From JAIOTH01 sp964486685 (GTDB taxonomy: Bacteria; Patescibacteriota; Patescibacteriia; UBA1558; S5-K13), in contig CAZAOE010000012.1 of assembly GCA_964486685.1 (NCBI GenBank), positions 1 to 34,564 of the forward strand: a stretch of DNA of 34,564 bases, in the 5' to 3' direction. Under the pieces are notes generated by a model, which saw only the letters and a list, made by a program, of their open reading frames with translations, did not search any database and was not told where the DNA came from. Position numbers and translations under genes: made by a program. Shown in pieces: positions 13,746 through 21,963 of this stretch. Within the stretch, counting starts at the first letter, position 1. Every line of letters starts with the position of its first letter.

Positions 13746-14698
13746 CCATTTAACAATTCAATAGTTCTCCTTAATTTTTTATAAAATAAATCTCTAACTT
13801 CTTTGCGGTTATCTTCTTCATGAAACTTAAGAATATTATCTTGAACTAAGACATCGGTATTATTTTCTTGCAAACGAGAATTTTTATTTTGTTTTATCTT
13901 AAATAATTGTATTTTTTTTAAAACTAAATTTAAAAATTTTCCAAAAAAATTATCTAAAAAGAATTCCTTAGTTCTACTTGCTAAAAAGCTTAATTTATTT
14001 TCTTTTATCATCCAATTATCAATAATCTGCTGTGGGAAAAACTGTGGCAAAAATTCTTTTAACCACAAATTGGCCTGAAAAAAATTTTCCGCACCATTGC
14101 GGTCAAAAATTAAAGCAAAATTAGCCAACCAATAATAAAAATGAATATCTTGTTCATAGCTTAGATTTTTTAAATCTAAATTATCAGTACTAATATAAAA
14201 ACTTAAACATATTCTATCTTTTATTTTTCGGCCATGTCTTCTTATTCCTGTTAAATGTAATAATAGGGTTATAAAAAAACGGCTAAACCATAAATAACCA
14301 CTCTTAATAATAATAAAAAAATCTATATCACTATCCTCTGGGGCATTAAAATATGGAATAGAATTGCATAAAAATACTGCCCTTAAAAAAGGAACGAATC
14401 TGATAATTTTTACTGCTTTTAAGGCCTTGGTCCATTTCTTAATACTATAATCCCTTCTCTTTTTCCGAATATTTAATATTTCTTTTCTTGCTTTTAAAAA
14501 ATAAAAACCATCTCTGGTTTCTAAATATTTTTTTAAATTTTCACTTTTGGCTAAACAATTAATAACTAAAAATAAATCTGTCTGATATTTAAAAAGGCCT
14601 TTCCAAATTTCATTAGCTGTTAGGGGATAATCAAAAAGATCATAATAAATTATTGTTCTAAGCACCGCTCTTTCTAAATTGTTTAGACCTTCTATCAT
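13742..14698 (-). CDS. Winged-helix plus nucleotidyltransferase-like protein
   Basis: A 318-aa protein. The first 60 residues (LNNLERAVLRTIIYYDLFDYPLTANEIWKGL) look like a winged helix. Near residue 120 is NAPEDSDIDFFIIIKSG, which matches the DSDxD metal motif of MNT/Pol-beta-type nucleotidyltransferases, although the GS part is altered. The remainder is helical and basic. Proteins of this plan are frequent next to glycan genes in Patescibacteria; the substrate is unknown. No Shine-Dalgarno sequence is seen. It lies downstream of uvrA and upstream of the O-antigen-ligase gene. Confidence 0.65.
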   Translation of the reverse strand: MIEGLNNLERAVLRTIIYYDLFDYPLTANEIWKGLFKYQTDLFLVINCLAKSENLKKYLETRDGFYFLKARKEILNIRKKRRDYSIKKWTKALKAVKIIRFVPFLRAVFLCNSIPYFNAPEDSDIDFFIIIKSGYLWFSRFFITLLLHLTGIRRHGRKIKDRICLSFYISTDNLDLKNLSYEQDIHFYYWLANFALIFDRNGAENFFQANLWLKEFLPQFFPQQIIDNWMIKENKLSFLASRTKEFFLDNFFGKFLNLVLKKIQLFKIKQNKNSRLQENNTDVLVQDNILKFHEEDNRKEVRDLFYKKLRRTIELLNG

Positions 14699-14728
14699 TG
14701 TATTTTTATATTAACCTGTTATAAATTT

Positions 14729-17548
14729 TCAATTCGAAATTAACTTAGCGAGGTATTGTCCAGTATATGATTTCTTGTTTCTAACAATATCTTTTGGCGT
14801 TCCTTCGGCAATTATTTCACCACCCTTTTCTCCACCCTCTGGACCCAAATCAATAATCCAATCCGCACATTTAATTACATCTAAATTGTGCTCAATGATT
14901 AAAATACTATTTCCTTTGGCAACTAATCTTCTCAAAACATCTATTAATTTTTTAATATCATCAAAATGCAAGCCCGTGGTTGGTTCATCTAAAATATATA
15001 AGGTCTTACCAGTGGCATTGCGAGAAAGCTCAGAAGACAATTTAACTCTTTGGGCCTCACCACCTGATAAAGTAGTGGCTGATTGACCTAGTTTAATATA
15101 ACCCAATCCAACATTATTTAAAGTTTTCAATTTATTATAAATATTTGGAATATCTTTGAAAAAAATTATGGCCTCACTCACCGTCATGTCTAAAACCTCA
15201 GCAATATCTTTGTCATTATAATGAATTTCTAAGATGTCTTCATTATACCTCTTACCGCGACATTCTTCACATTCTACATACATATCCGGCATAAAATTCA
15301 TCCCAATTTTAATCAAACCATTGCCTTGGCAAGTTTCACAGCGACCGCCCCGGACATTAAAACTAAATTTACCTAATTTATAACCTCGAATTTTTGATTC
15401 TGGTAAATTAGCAAATAAATCTCGAATATAGGTAAATACTCCCGTATAAGTAGCTGGGTTTGAGCGCGGAGTACGGCCAATCGGCGACTGGTCGATATTA
15501 ATAACCTTATCAATATTTTCTAAACCCTTAATTTCTTTATGCTCGCCGGGTAAATCTTTAGCTCGGGTTAGTTTATTGGATAGGGCCTTACCTAAAATAT
15601 TAAAAATTAAGGTAGATTTTCCAGAACCAGAAACTCCGGTTACGCAAACCAATTTTCCTAAAGGAATCTTAACATCTATATTTTTTAAATTAAATTCTTT
15701 AGCCCCAAATATCTTTAAAAATTTACCATTGCCCTGATTATATTTTTTAGGAACTTCTATGCTTAACTTATTGGATAAATATCTTCCAGTAATTGAATTT
15801 TTATCTTTTTTTATTTGTTCTGGCGTACCTTGAGCAATAATCTTACCACCATTTTCTCCAGCTCCTGGGCCAATATCCACCACATAATCTGCAGACAAAA
15901 TAGTTTCTCGATCATGCTCTATTACAATCACAGTATTACCTAGGTTCTGCAAATCTTTTAAGGTCTTAATTAAACGCTTATTGTCTTTTTGATGCAAACC
16001 CACTGATGGTTCGTCCAAAATATATAAAACTCCGGATAAAGAACTACTAATCTGTGTGGTTAATCTAACTCTCTGCATTTCTCCGCCCGAAAGAGTATTA
16101 GCGGAACGGTCTAAGCTTAAATAATCTAAACCCACATAGATTATAGAATTTAATCTAAATATAATTTCTTGAATAATTTTCTCCGCTATTTTTAATTCTT
16201 TTCCTTTTAGGACTGAATTATTGGGATTAAAAATATCTTTAAAAAATTTCTGAGCTCTTTCTGCGGTTAAAGATGTTATGTCACTAATATTTTTATCACC
16301 TATTTTAACTGCCAAAGATTCTGGTTTTAATTTTTTTCCTTTGCAAACCGGGCACTGATAAACCCGCATACATTTTTCAATTTCGGACTTCACATAATCA
16401 GAATCTGTTTCTAAATATTTTTTTTCTAAATAAGGAATAATGGCTTCTAAATTTTTTTGTATTTTTCCTTCTTGATTGCCGTAAAGTATTAAATTCCTTT
16501 TTTCCACTTTTAAATCTTTAACTGGGATATCTAAATTAATTTTATAAATTTTAGAAAGTTTTTCTAGAATTTTATAATATGCATTTTGATTAACAGAAAT
16601 TTTAAATAATAATCTGATCGCTCCTTGATTTAGGGTCAATTTTTTATTAGGAATAACTAAATCCCCGTCCAATTTCATTTTAATTCCTAAGCCCCCACAT
16701 TCTGGACAAGCTCCATGCGGAGAATTAAAAGAAAAATTACGTGGCTCTATATTAGAAAAACTTAAATCACAATTATAACAATACAATTGTTTAGAAAAAA
16801 TTTCTTCTTGCTCTGCTTGAGGGCTTAAAATTATTGCATAGCCATTAGATAAATCTAGGGCAGCAGATAAAGAATCACTTAATCTATTTAAAGTATTTTT
16901 AGTATTAGCAACTTTAAATTTATCTATTATAATATCTACATTGTATTTTTTGTTGCCATTAAAATTAATGTTTAAGGCATCGTCAATATTATAAAATTCC
17001 TTATCAATTCTAATTAAGTCATAATTACTCTTTTTTATTTTTTTCAAAAGATTAGAATTATATAATTTACTGGATTTGGTAATTGGGGAGAGAATAATAA
17101 CTTCTTGGTTTTTAAAATTTTTCTGAGCTCTTTTAATTATTTCTTTTAAATTTTGTTTTTGAATTAATTTATTGCACTTAGGACAATAAGCTTTACCCAC
17201 TCGCGCAAATAATAATCTTAAATAATCATATACTTCTGTAATAGTGCCCACCGTAGATCGCGGAGTACGATTAGTATTGCCCTGACTAATAGAGATAGCT
17301 GGTGGTAATCCCTGAATACTATCTACGTCTGGCTTGTCCATTAAATCTAAAAATTGCCGAGAATAAGCGGAAAGAGATTCCATATATCTTCTCTGACTCT
17401 CGGCGTAAAGAGTATCAAAAGCCAAAGAGGACTTTCCTGAACCAGAAAGCCCACTAATTACAATAAATTTGTTTTTAGGGAGTTCTAAATCAATATTCTG
17501 TAAATTATGAACTCGTGCTCCTTTGATAATTATATTTTTTGAAAGCAT
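14729..17548 (-). CDS. uvrA: Excinuclease ABC subunit A
   Basis: UvrA recognises DNA damage for nucleotide excision repair and loads UvrB. The 939-aa product has two ABC ATPase modules: Walker A GLSGSGKSS (33-41) and GVSGSGKST, signatures LSGGEMQRVRL and LSGGEAQRVKL, and Walker B YILDEPSVGLH and YILDEPTTGLH. Zinc sites include CPKC, CYNC, CPEC and, in the second half, CETC...CEEC. I chose the ATG at 17548, which places GARVHNLQNI as in other UvrA proteins; an ATG three codons earlier is possible. No uvrB or uvrC is in the window. The leader is about 290 bases long and structured. No Shine-Dalgarno sequence is visible. Confidence 0.97.
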   Translation of the reverse strand: MLSKNIIIKGARVHNLQNIDLELPKNKFIVISGLSGSGKSSLAFDTLYAESQRRYMESLSAYSRQFLDLMDKPDVDSIQGLPPAISISQGNTNRTPRSTVGTITEVYDYLRLLFARVGKAYCPKCNKLIQKQNLKEIIKRAQKNFKNQEVIILSPITKSSKLYNSNLLKKIKKSNYDLIRIDKEFYNIDDALNINFNGNKKYNVDIIIDKFKVANTKNTLNRLSDSLSAALDLSNGYAIILSPQAEQEEIFSKQLYCYNCDLSFSNIEPRNFSFNSPHGACPECGGLGIKMKLDGDLVIPNKKLTLNQGAIRLLFKISVNQNAYYKILEKLSKIYKINLDIPVKDLKVEKRNLILYGNQEGKIQKNLEAIIPYLEKKYLETDSDYVKSEIEKCMRVYQCPVCKGKKLKPESLAVKIGDKNISDITSLTAERAQKFFKDIFNPNNSVLKGKELKIAEKIIQEIIFRLNSIIYVGLDYLSLDRSANTLSGGEMQRVRLTTQISSSLSGVLYILDEPSVGLHQKDNKRLIKTLKDLQNLGNTVIVIEHDRETILSADYVVDIGPGAGENGGKIIAQGTPEQIKKDKNSITGRYLSNKLSIEVPKKYNQGNGKFLKIFGAKEFNLKNIDVKIPLGKLVCVTGVSGSGKSTLIFNILGKALSNKLTRAKDLPGEHKEIKGLENIDKVINIDQSPIGRTPRSNPATYTGVFTYIRDLFANLPESKIRGYKLGKFSFNVRGGRCETCQGNGLIKIGMNFMPDMYVECEECRGKRYNEDILEIHYNDKDIAEVLDMTVSEAIIFFKDIPNIYNKLKTLNNVGLGYIKLGQSATTLSGGEAQRVKLSSELSRNATGKTLYILDEPTTGLHFDDIKKLIDVLRRLVAKGNSILIIEHNLDVIKCADWIIDLGPEGGEKGGEIIAEGTPKDIVRNKKSYTGQYLAKLISN

Positions 17549-17729
17549 ATATATCAATTTTAAATTTTCAATTTAAAATTTACATTAAATTATCAATTTT
17601 TCAATTATCAATATTAGCATTTGAGATTAGTTAAGTCGAAATTAGAAAATAGTTATAGAAAATAGAATTTAGAAATTTGCTATTATTATTTTCGACTTTC
17701 TAGCAACTAATTTCAAATTGGTTATTGCC

Positions 17730-17772
17730 CCTCGATCTCGTCTTCGACTCCGATAGTCGCTCAGACTCGAGG
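17730..17772 (-). promoter_or_regulatory. Structured segment in the long uvrA leader
   Basis: CCTCGA (17730-17735) pairs with TCGAGG (17767-17772), enclosing CGACT (17745-17749) and AGTCG (17755-17759). It is a GC-rich island in an AT-rich leader, followed by TTCGGAATCGAGAG. Around it, ATTTTCAATTT near 17564 and AAATTGAAAAT near 17806 form a long-range imperfect inverted repeat. No gene lies between 17558 and 18095. A REP-like repeat is an alternative. Confidence 0.45.
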
Positions 17773-17850
17773 AGAAACCTTCGGAATCGAGAGAAAAATT
17801 AAATGTAAATTGAAAATTGGTTATTGGTAATTGAACAGAATGTAGCTATC

Positions 17851-17879
17851 ATTGTACTCCTAAATACCTTTTGAGTCAA
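17851..17879 (-). promoter_or_regulatory. Promoter reading toward uvrA
   Basis: On the minus strand TTGACT (complement of 17874-17879), 17 bases, TACAAT (complement of 17851-17856). The TTGAC is part of the end of the inverted-repeat element at 17875. Confidence 0.65.
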
Positions 17880-18023
17880 CCCTGTTAAATAAGATTTAGT
17901 CCATACTATAGAATTAATTAAAATTATTCTTTATAAATATTTATTCTTTTATACTGCTCTTTTATGCCTAAATCTTAATCTTAAATTTTTTTATAAAAAT
18001 TTAAGATTATTTAACAGGGTCAA
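17875..18023. mobile_element. MITE-like element 2 (inverted repeat ends, internal hairpin)
   Basis: The left end GTCAACCCTGTTAAATAA (17875-17892) is matched in inverse by TTATTTAACAGGGTCAA at the right end (near 18007-18023). Just inside the right end is a 14-bp perfect hairpin, AATCTTAAATTTTT (17977-17990) with AAAAATTTAAGATT (17995-18008). The plan equals that of 10552-10812: same ends, a hairpin beside the right end and no gene. The element family is an inference from these two copies. Confidence 0.45.
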
Positions 18024-18035
18024 TGCTTAACATAA

Positions 18036-18067
18036 AACAAAAAGCCCGTTAAAAATTAACGAACTTT
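18036..18067 (-). terminator. Intrinsic terminator of the Cys-cluster protein gene
   Basis: On the minus strand AAAGTTCGTTAA pairs with TTAACGGGCTTT (two G-T pairs, 3-base loop), followed by TTTTTG. Confidence 0.8.
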
Positions 18068-18095
18068 ATAATCCAACAACCTACAAGCTAACTAC

Positions 18096-19163
18096 CTATT
18101 TTCTGACCACCCGAATATTGCTTTGAGAATTTCTTTCTTTGGGCTGATAATCATCTTTGACTCCAGCTCTTCTCTTGCGACAGCGCAACATATTATAAGA
18201 ATAATAAGTACATTTTTTTCCTCGACATCCTTCTTTGGCCGGACACACTGCAGAGACCTTATCCAAATCCAAACCAATTAACATGGCCTTTTTCACAATT
18301 AATTTATCTAAATTAACTGCTTTAATAGAATCAATCCGACGATTATATAAATCAAAATTCCAATATTCAATTCCTTCCATTAAACCACTCCGATTTAAAA
18401 CATGTTTATTTATTTTGTCAAAAGGAATTTTTTTATGCCGAGCGGTTTCTATTCTTAGAATAGCTACTATATCTAAAAGGTCAATCTTTTTTTCCTTTTT
18501 ACTAATAATAGAAATCTTGCCCTTATTAGTAAAAATTACTATTATGTCTCCTAAAACTTCTTTTTTATATAATAAATAATCTGCTATATCATCAACTACA
18601 TAAGCATCCTCATCACAACTAGTAAAGACCACCTTTAATTTCTTTTCTCCCTGTTGCACCATAAAGCTGGTTAGTTTTCCTTTTTCAATGGCCTGCTGAC
18701 ATTCTGTAAAAAGCTGAACCCTTTTCTCTTCGGCTTGCTCTAAATACTCTTTTAATAAGGGTAGGGTTAAATTTAAAACCTTTTTAGGGTCAGAATTAGT
18801 TTTAGCTAAACGAATCCAGGAAAATATAGAATCATTATAACAAGCATAATCTTTCCTGTTTTTTAAAATGGAGAGCATTTGGTTAACTATGGGATATTGG
18901 TTTAGTTTTAAATCCTCATACATTAATAATTCTTCTAAAACAAATTCATAGCTTTTAGACAATAAAAATAAAGGCACAATGCCTTGTTTCAAATAATAAT
19001 CCAAACCCTTGGTTTGCGGTAAGGAATTTCTAAATTCTAATTCAGCGGTTGCTAAACCTGTAAAAACCTTTTTACCATAACTATATAAAACCGCTAAACT
19101 TAATATTTCGTCTGCAGTTAATTGTTTAGGTAAAAGTATTTTTTTAATCTTTTCCTTAGTCAT
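18096..19163 (-). CDS. Uncharacterised protein with C-terminal Cys cluster
   Basis: A 355-aa cytoplasmic protein that I do not recognise. The N-terminal half is helical. The middle part alternates strands and helices (KKLKVVFTSCDEDAYVVDDI, LGDIIVIFTNKGKISII) with several acidic residues. It ends with a cysteine cluster (C307, C313, C318, C328 in CPAKEGCRGKKC...C) and a basic tail, likely a zinc or iron site. The pattern VVFTSCDEDAYVVDDIAD recalls parts of DHH-type phosphoesterases, but a DHH motif is missing, so I do not assign it. The start is preceded by a partial purine run (AGAGGGAAG). It has its own promoter and terminator. Confidence 0.65.
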   Translation of the reverse strand: MTKEKIKKILLPKQLTADEILSLAVLYSYGKKVFTGLATAELEFRNSLPQTKGLDYYLKQGIVPLFLLSKSYEFVLEELLMYEDLKLNQYPIVNQMLSILKNRKDYACYNDSIFSWIRLAKTNSDPKKVLNLTLPLLKEYLEQAEEKRVQLFTECQQAIEKGKLTSFMVQQGEKKLKVVFTSCDEDAYVVDDIADYLLYKKEVLGDIIVIFTNKGKISIISKKEKKIDLLDIVAILRIETARHKKIPFDKINKHVLNRSGLMEGIEYWNFDLYNRRIDSIKAVNLDKLIVKKAMLIGLDLDKVSAVCPAKEGCRGKKCTYYSYNMLRCRKRRAGVKDDYQPKERNSQSNIRVVRK

Positions 19164-19246
19164 ATCTTCCCTCTTGATACCCGAAGCCTAGTGCAAAGGG
19201 TATTCTTTATTTATAAATTTATAATATAAGTATATTTTAACATTTC

Positions 19247-19274
19247 ATTTTAGCAAATAAAATCTTCTTGTCAA
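19247..19274 (-). promoter_or_regulatory. Promoter of the Cys-cluster protein gene
   Basis: On the minus strand TTGACA (complement of 19269-19274), 16 bases, TAAAAT (complement of 19247-19252). Upstream of the -35 is TTAATGGGG, similar to TTAACGGGG and TTAACAGGG before the -35 boxes at 10551 and 17874. Confidence 0.7.
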
Positions 19275-19291
19275 CCCCATTAAGCTCAAAA

Positions 19292-19320
19292 CAAAAAGGG
19301 AAGCATAAGCTTCCCTTAAA
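19292..19320 (-). terminator. Intrinsic terminator of the membrane protein gene
   Basis: AAGGGAAGC (19296-19304) and GCTTCCCTT (19309-19317) form a 9-bp stem with a 4-base loop, followed on the minus strand by TTTTTG. Confidence 0.85.
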
Positions 19321-19325
19321 AATAT

Positions 19326-19931
19326 TTATTTTTTCTTTTTAATTAATTTTGAAATGAAATAACCAGCAGGAATAGATAATATAAATAAAACACATAGAGA
19401 GATTGTAAAAAATAAATTATTATATTCCGGAACAAAAAGAAAATCAAACAAAGCACCCACCAAAAATATTATCATAATTAATCCGCCCAGGGGTTCACTA
19501 AGTTTGCGAGAAAGCCTACTGGAAAGAAAAAATAGAGGCACAATAAAAACAGTAAACAAATAATACCAGATAATTTTCCAGAACTTTCTTTTTACTGGTT
19601 CGGTTTCATAAACAAAGACAATACCTTTACTAGCTAATAATTTAAGCTTTGTTTCTGTAATAAGGGGAGGGGAAAAACTAATTAATTTTTTTCTACCTCT
19701 TGCAACAATAACACTATCTTGCTTCTCAATAGCTGATTCGTAGGAATCACGCCCTACCTCAAAATCAAAATCTTTAACAATTTTCCAAGTAATCGTATCT
19801 ACTATTGTCTTTTTGGTTACCTGGTAGAACCTATCTGGATTTTCCTCATCAAAATAAATATCTACTCTTGCCAATAAAACAGAAGCAAAAATCACCAAAA
19901 AAAGAAACATACAAATTATTATTTTTTTCAT
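19326..19931 (-). CDS. Membrane protein of unknown function
   Basis: A 201-aa protein. An N-terminal hydrophobic segment (IIICMFLFLVIFASVLLA) is a signal anchor or signal peptide. An extracytoplasmic part of about 95 residues follows (VDIYFDEENPDRFYQVTKKT...), then three or four membrane segments and the tail KLIKKKK. I do not recognise a family. AGGAGG six bases before the ATG (minus strand GGAGGATCAAAATG) fixes the start. It has a clear promoter (19974-20002) and terminator, so it is a single-gene unit, and it is divergent from the ECF sigma operon. Confidence 0.65.
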   Translation of the reverse strand: MKKIIICMFLFLVIFASVLLARVDIYFDEENPDRFYQVTKKTIVDTITWKIVKDFDFEVGRDSYESAIEKQDSVIVARGRKKLISFSPPLITETKLKLLASKGIVFVYETEPVKRKFWKIIWYYLFTVFIVPLFFLSSRLSRKLSEPLGGLIMIIFLVGALFDFLFVPEYNNLFFTISLCVLFILSIPAGYFISKLIKKKK

Positions 19932-19973
19932 TTTGATCCTCCTAAGATCGTTTTTTTTTTTACTTAATAAAAA

Positions 19974-20002
19974 AGTTTAATCTTTATGGTGTTTTTTGTC
20001 AA
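19974..20002 (-). promoter_or_regulatory. Promoter of the membrane protein gene
   Basis: On the minus strand TTGACA (complement of 19997-20002), 17 bases, TAAACT (complement of 19974-19979). It lies back to back with the ECF sigma promoter at 20039. Confidence 0.65.
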
Positions 20003-20038
20003 GCCTGCTTATGGCTTAGGACTAATTTGAAATAATCC

Positions 20039-20067
20039 TTGCCTAAGCCCGTATTACATAATATAGT
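20039..20067 (+). promoter_or_regulatory. Promoter of the ECF sigma operon (leaderless start)
   Basis: TTGCCT (20039-20044), 17 bases, TATAGT (20062-20067). The ATG begins at 20074, six bases after the -10, so the transcript would begin at or next to the start codon. Confidence 0.6.
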
Positions 20068-20073
20068 TAGTTT

Positions 20074-20655
20074 ATGGAAGAGCAAGAATGTTTGCAAAAA
20101 AAAGATTCAGAATTAGTCAGGTTAACTCTTGAAAATGAAGAGTATTTTTTTTGCATTATGAAAAAATATGAAGGCCCGCTTTTAAAATATATAAATCGTA
20201 TCACCAATATTCATCCTGAAGATGCTCAGGATTTATTACAAGAAACTTTTATTAAGGCCTATATTAATTTAAATGAATTTGACTTAAGCTTAAAATTCTC
20301 CTCTTGGATTTATCGCATTGCCCATAATCAAGTCATTGATAATTTTCGCAAATTCAAAAATCAGCCAGAAAAAATTAATTCCGAAATAAATGAAAAGGTT
20401 TTAGAAAAAATTAAAACCGATTTAAATATTGAAAAAACTATTGATCAAAAAATACTCAAAAAAAAACTCAATCACTTAATTAATCAATTAGACATTAAAT
20501 ATAAAGAAGTTATTGTTTTAAAATATTTGGAAAACAAAACTTATGATGAAATTTCTGACATTATTAAAAAACCAGTTAATACTGTTGGTACCTTAATTAA
20601 ACGAGCCAAAGAAAAACTCAATCATTTAATTAAACAAAATAAAATATATGAATAA
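20074..20655 (+). CDS. ECF-family RNA polymerase sigma factor
   Basis: A 193-aa sigma-70 factor containing only regions 2 and 4. Region 2 (about 45-92) includes DAQDLLQETFIKAYINLNEF and SSWIYRIAHNQVIDNFRK. Region 4 (about 143-187) is KYKEVIVLKYLENKTYDEISDIIKKPVNTVGTLIKRAKEKL with the usual helix-turn-helix. It directs polymerase to a specific gene set. The next gene overlaps its end by 8 bases and codes for a membrane protein, as expected for a sigma/anti-sigma pair. The start has no Shine-Dalgarno sequence and probably no leader. Confidence 0.92.
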   Translation: MEEQECLQKKDSELVRLTLENEEYFFCIMKKYEGPLLKYINRITNIHPEDAQDLLQETFIKAYINLNEFDLSLKFSSWIYRIAHNQVIDNFRKFKNQPEKINSEINEKVLEKIKTDLNIEKTIDQKILKKKLNHLINQLDIKYKEVIVLKYLENKTYDEISDIIKKPVNTVGTLIKRAKEKLNHLIKQNKIYE

Positions 20656-21391
20656 AGAACTTAAAAAAACTATCTTAGAAAAAATTAAAAATATTCAACC
20701 AAAGGCCAAGTGGAAATTTATTTTAAAAAATTATTTGGCTTGGATTTTTGGGGCTTTGTCTTTATTAATCGGAGCAATTACTACTGCGGTCATAATTTAT
20801 ATTATTCAAAATAATGATTATGGACTTTATCGCTTGGCCCATCCTTCGCCACTAAACATGGTTGCTAAAACCTTGCCTTATTTTTGGATTATTAGTTTAA
20901 TTATATTTATCATTATTGTTTATTATAATTTAAAACACACTAAAAAGGGCTATAAATTAGAATTATATAAAATTAGTATTATAGTAATTTTAGCCAGTAT
21001 TTTTTTAGGAATCATTTTCTATAATTTGGGCTTAGGGGAAAAAATTGACCATGGTTTTTCTCAACGCCTGCCTTTTTACCGCCAAATGATGCGACCGCGA
21101 CAAATGATTTGGTTAGAAACCGAGCAGGGTTTGCTTGCTGGAAAAATAATTAATTTAAAAAACCCAGAAAATTTCACGCTTTTAGATTTAAATAATCAAG
21201 AATGGGAAGTTATAAAACTAGAAAATAATCAATTACCTTTACCGCCCAATTTCTTTCCTAATAATTTTAATTTGCAAATTGGTTTAGATATTAAGGCCTT
21301 TGGTAAAAAAATAGATCAAAATCATTTTCAGGCCTTTATTATTCGCCCCTTAAAACCCAGCTTTCCTGGACCAGGTCGTCCTTTTAGATAA
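20648..21391 (+). CDS. Membrane protein coupled to ECF sigma (putative anti-sigma)
   Basis: A 247-aa protein. A short basic cytoplasmic N-terminus (about 30 residues, KKTILEKIKNIQPKAKWKF) is followed by three membrane segments (about 33-57, 75-95 and 110-130) and a soluble C-terminal domain of about 110 residues that includes an OB-like stretch (MIWLETEQGLLAGKIINL). The overlap with the sigma gene and the topology suggest that it holds or senses for the sigma factor. No HxxxCxxC zinc anti-sigma motif is present, so the role is inference from position. No Shine-Dalgarno sequence is visible. Confidence 0.65.
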   Translation: MNKELKKTILEKIKNIQPKAKWKFILKNYLAWIFGALSLLIGAITTAVIIYIIQNNDYGLYRLAHPSPLNMVAKTLPYFWIISLIIFIIIVYYNLKHTKKGYKLELYKISIIVILASIFLGIIFYNLGLGEKIDHGFSQRLPFYRQMMRPRQMIWLETEQGLLAGKIINLKNPENFTLLDLNNQEWEVIKLENNQLPLPPNFFPNNFNLQIGLDIKAFGKKIDQNHFQAFIIRPLKPSFPGPGRPFR

Positions 21392-21471
21392 AATGAAATA
21401 AATCTTTTTCTTTTCCGTAATACTAAATACAAGCGCGCAAACTTTAAAAAATTAATTCTTAATAAAAAATT

Positions 21472-21903
21472 ATGAAAAAAACTTTAATTATTGCCTTAAT
21501 CGCTTTAATCATTACTGCCGGAATAACCTCTTTCGTTAATGCCAAGCAACGCGAAAGAACTCGGCCAGAATTAACTCCAGAAATGCAGGCCCAAATGGAA
21601 ACTAAGCGAGCGGAAATGACGGCCAAGCAAGAAGAAATGCAAAATATTATGGCCAATGGTACTTATGCAGAATGGAAGGCCTTGATTGATAGCCGACCAA
21701 AAATAACTGATTATATTACTGCAGAAAACTTTGCTAAATTTAAAGAGGCCCGGAAACTCAAACAAGACGGCGAATATGAACAAGCTCAAGCCCTAATGGA
21801 AGAACTGGGAATTGCAGGAAAAATGGGTTTAGGAATGAATAATTTTCAAAGAGGCAATCACAAAATGTTTAAAATGAATGGTGAGTGTTTGTTTCAAAAA
21901 TAA
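21472..21903 (+). CDS. Small exported helical protein, function unknown
   Basis: A 143-aa protein with a clear signal peptide (MKKTLIIALIALIITAGITS, cleavage after about VNA). The mature part is charged and helical (TPEMQAQMETKRAEMTAKQEEMQNIM), then NGTYAEWKALIDSRPKITDYITAENFAKFKEARKL. The layout recalls periplasmic stress proteins such as CpxP, but there is no LTxxQ motif. It follows the sigma/membrane pair by 80 bases in the same direction and may be part of, or a target of, that system (inference). No Shine-Dalgarno sequence is seen. A terminator follows. Confidence 0.65.
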   Translation: MKKTLIIALIALIITAGITSFVNAKQRERTRPELTPEMQAQMETKRAEMTAKQEEMQNIMANGTYAEWKALIDSRPKITDYITAENFAKFKEARKLKQDGEYEQAQALMEELGIAGKMGLGMNNFQRGNHKMFKMNGECLFQK

Positions 21904-21914
21904 GTAGATATTAT

Positions 21915-21948
21915 AAAAAGAGCTTAATTAAAAACTAAGCTCTTTTTT
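21915..21948 (+). terminator. Bidirectional terminator between convergent genes
   Basis: A 12-bp stem, AAAAAGAGCTTA (21915-21926) with TAAGCTCTTTTT (21936-21947), 9-base loop, with an A run on the left and a T run on the right. It serves the gene ending at 21903 and probably the dehydrogenase gene ending at 21964. Confidence 0.88.
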
Positions 21949-21963
21949 ATTTAAATAACAATT

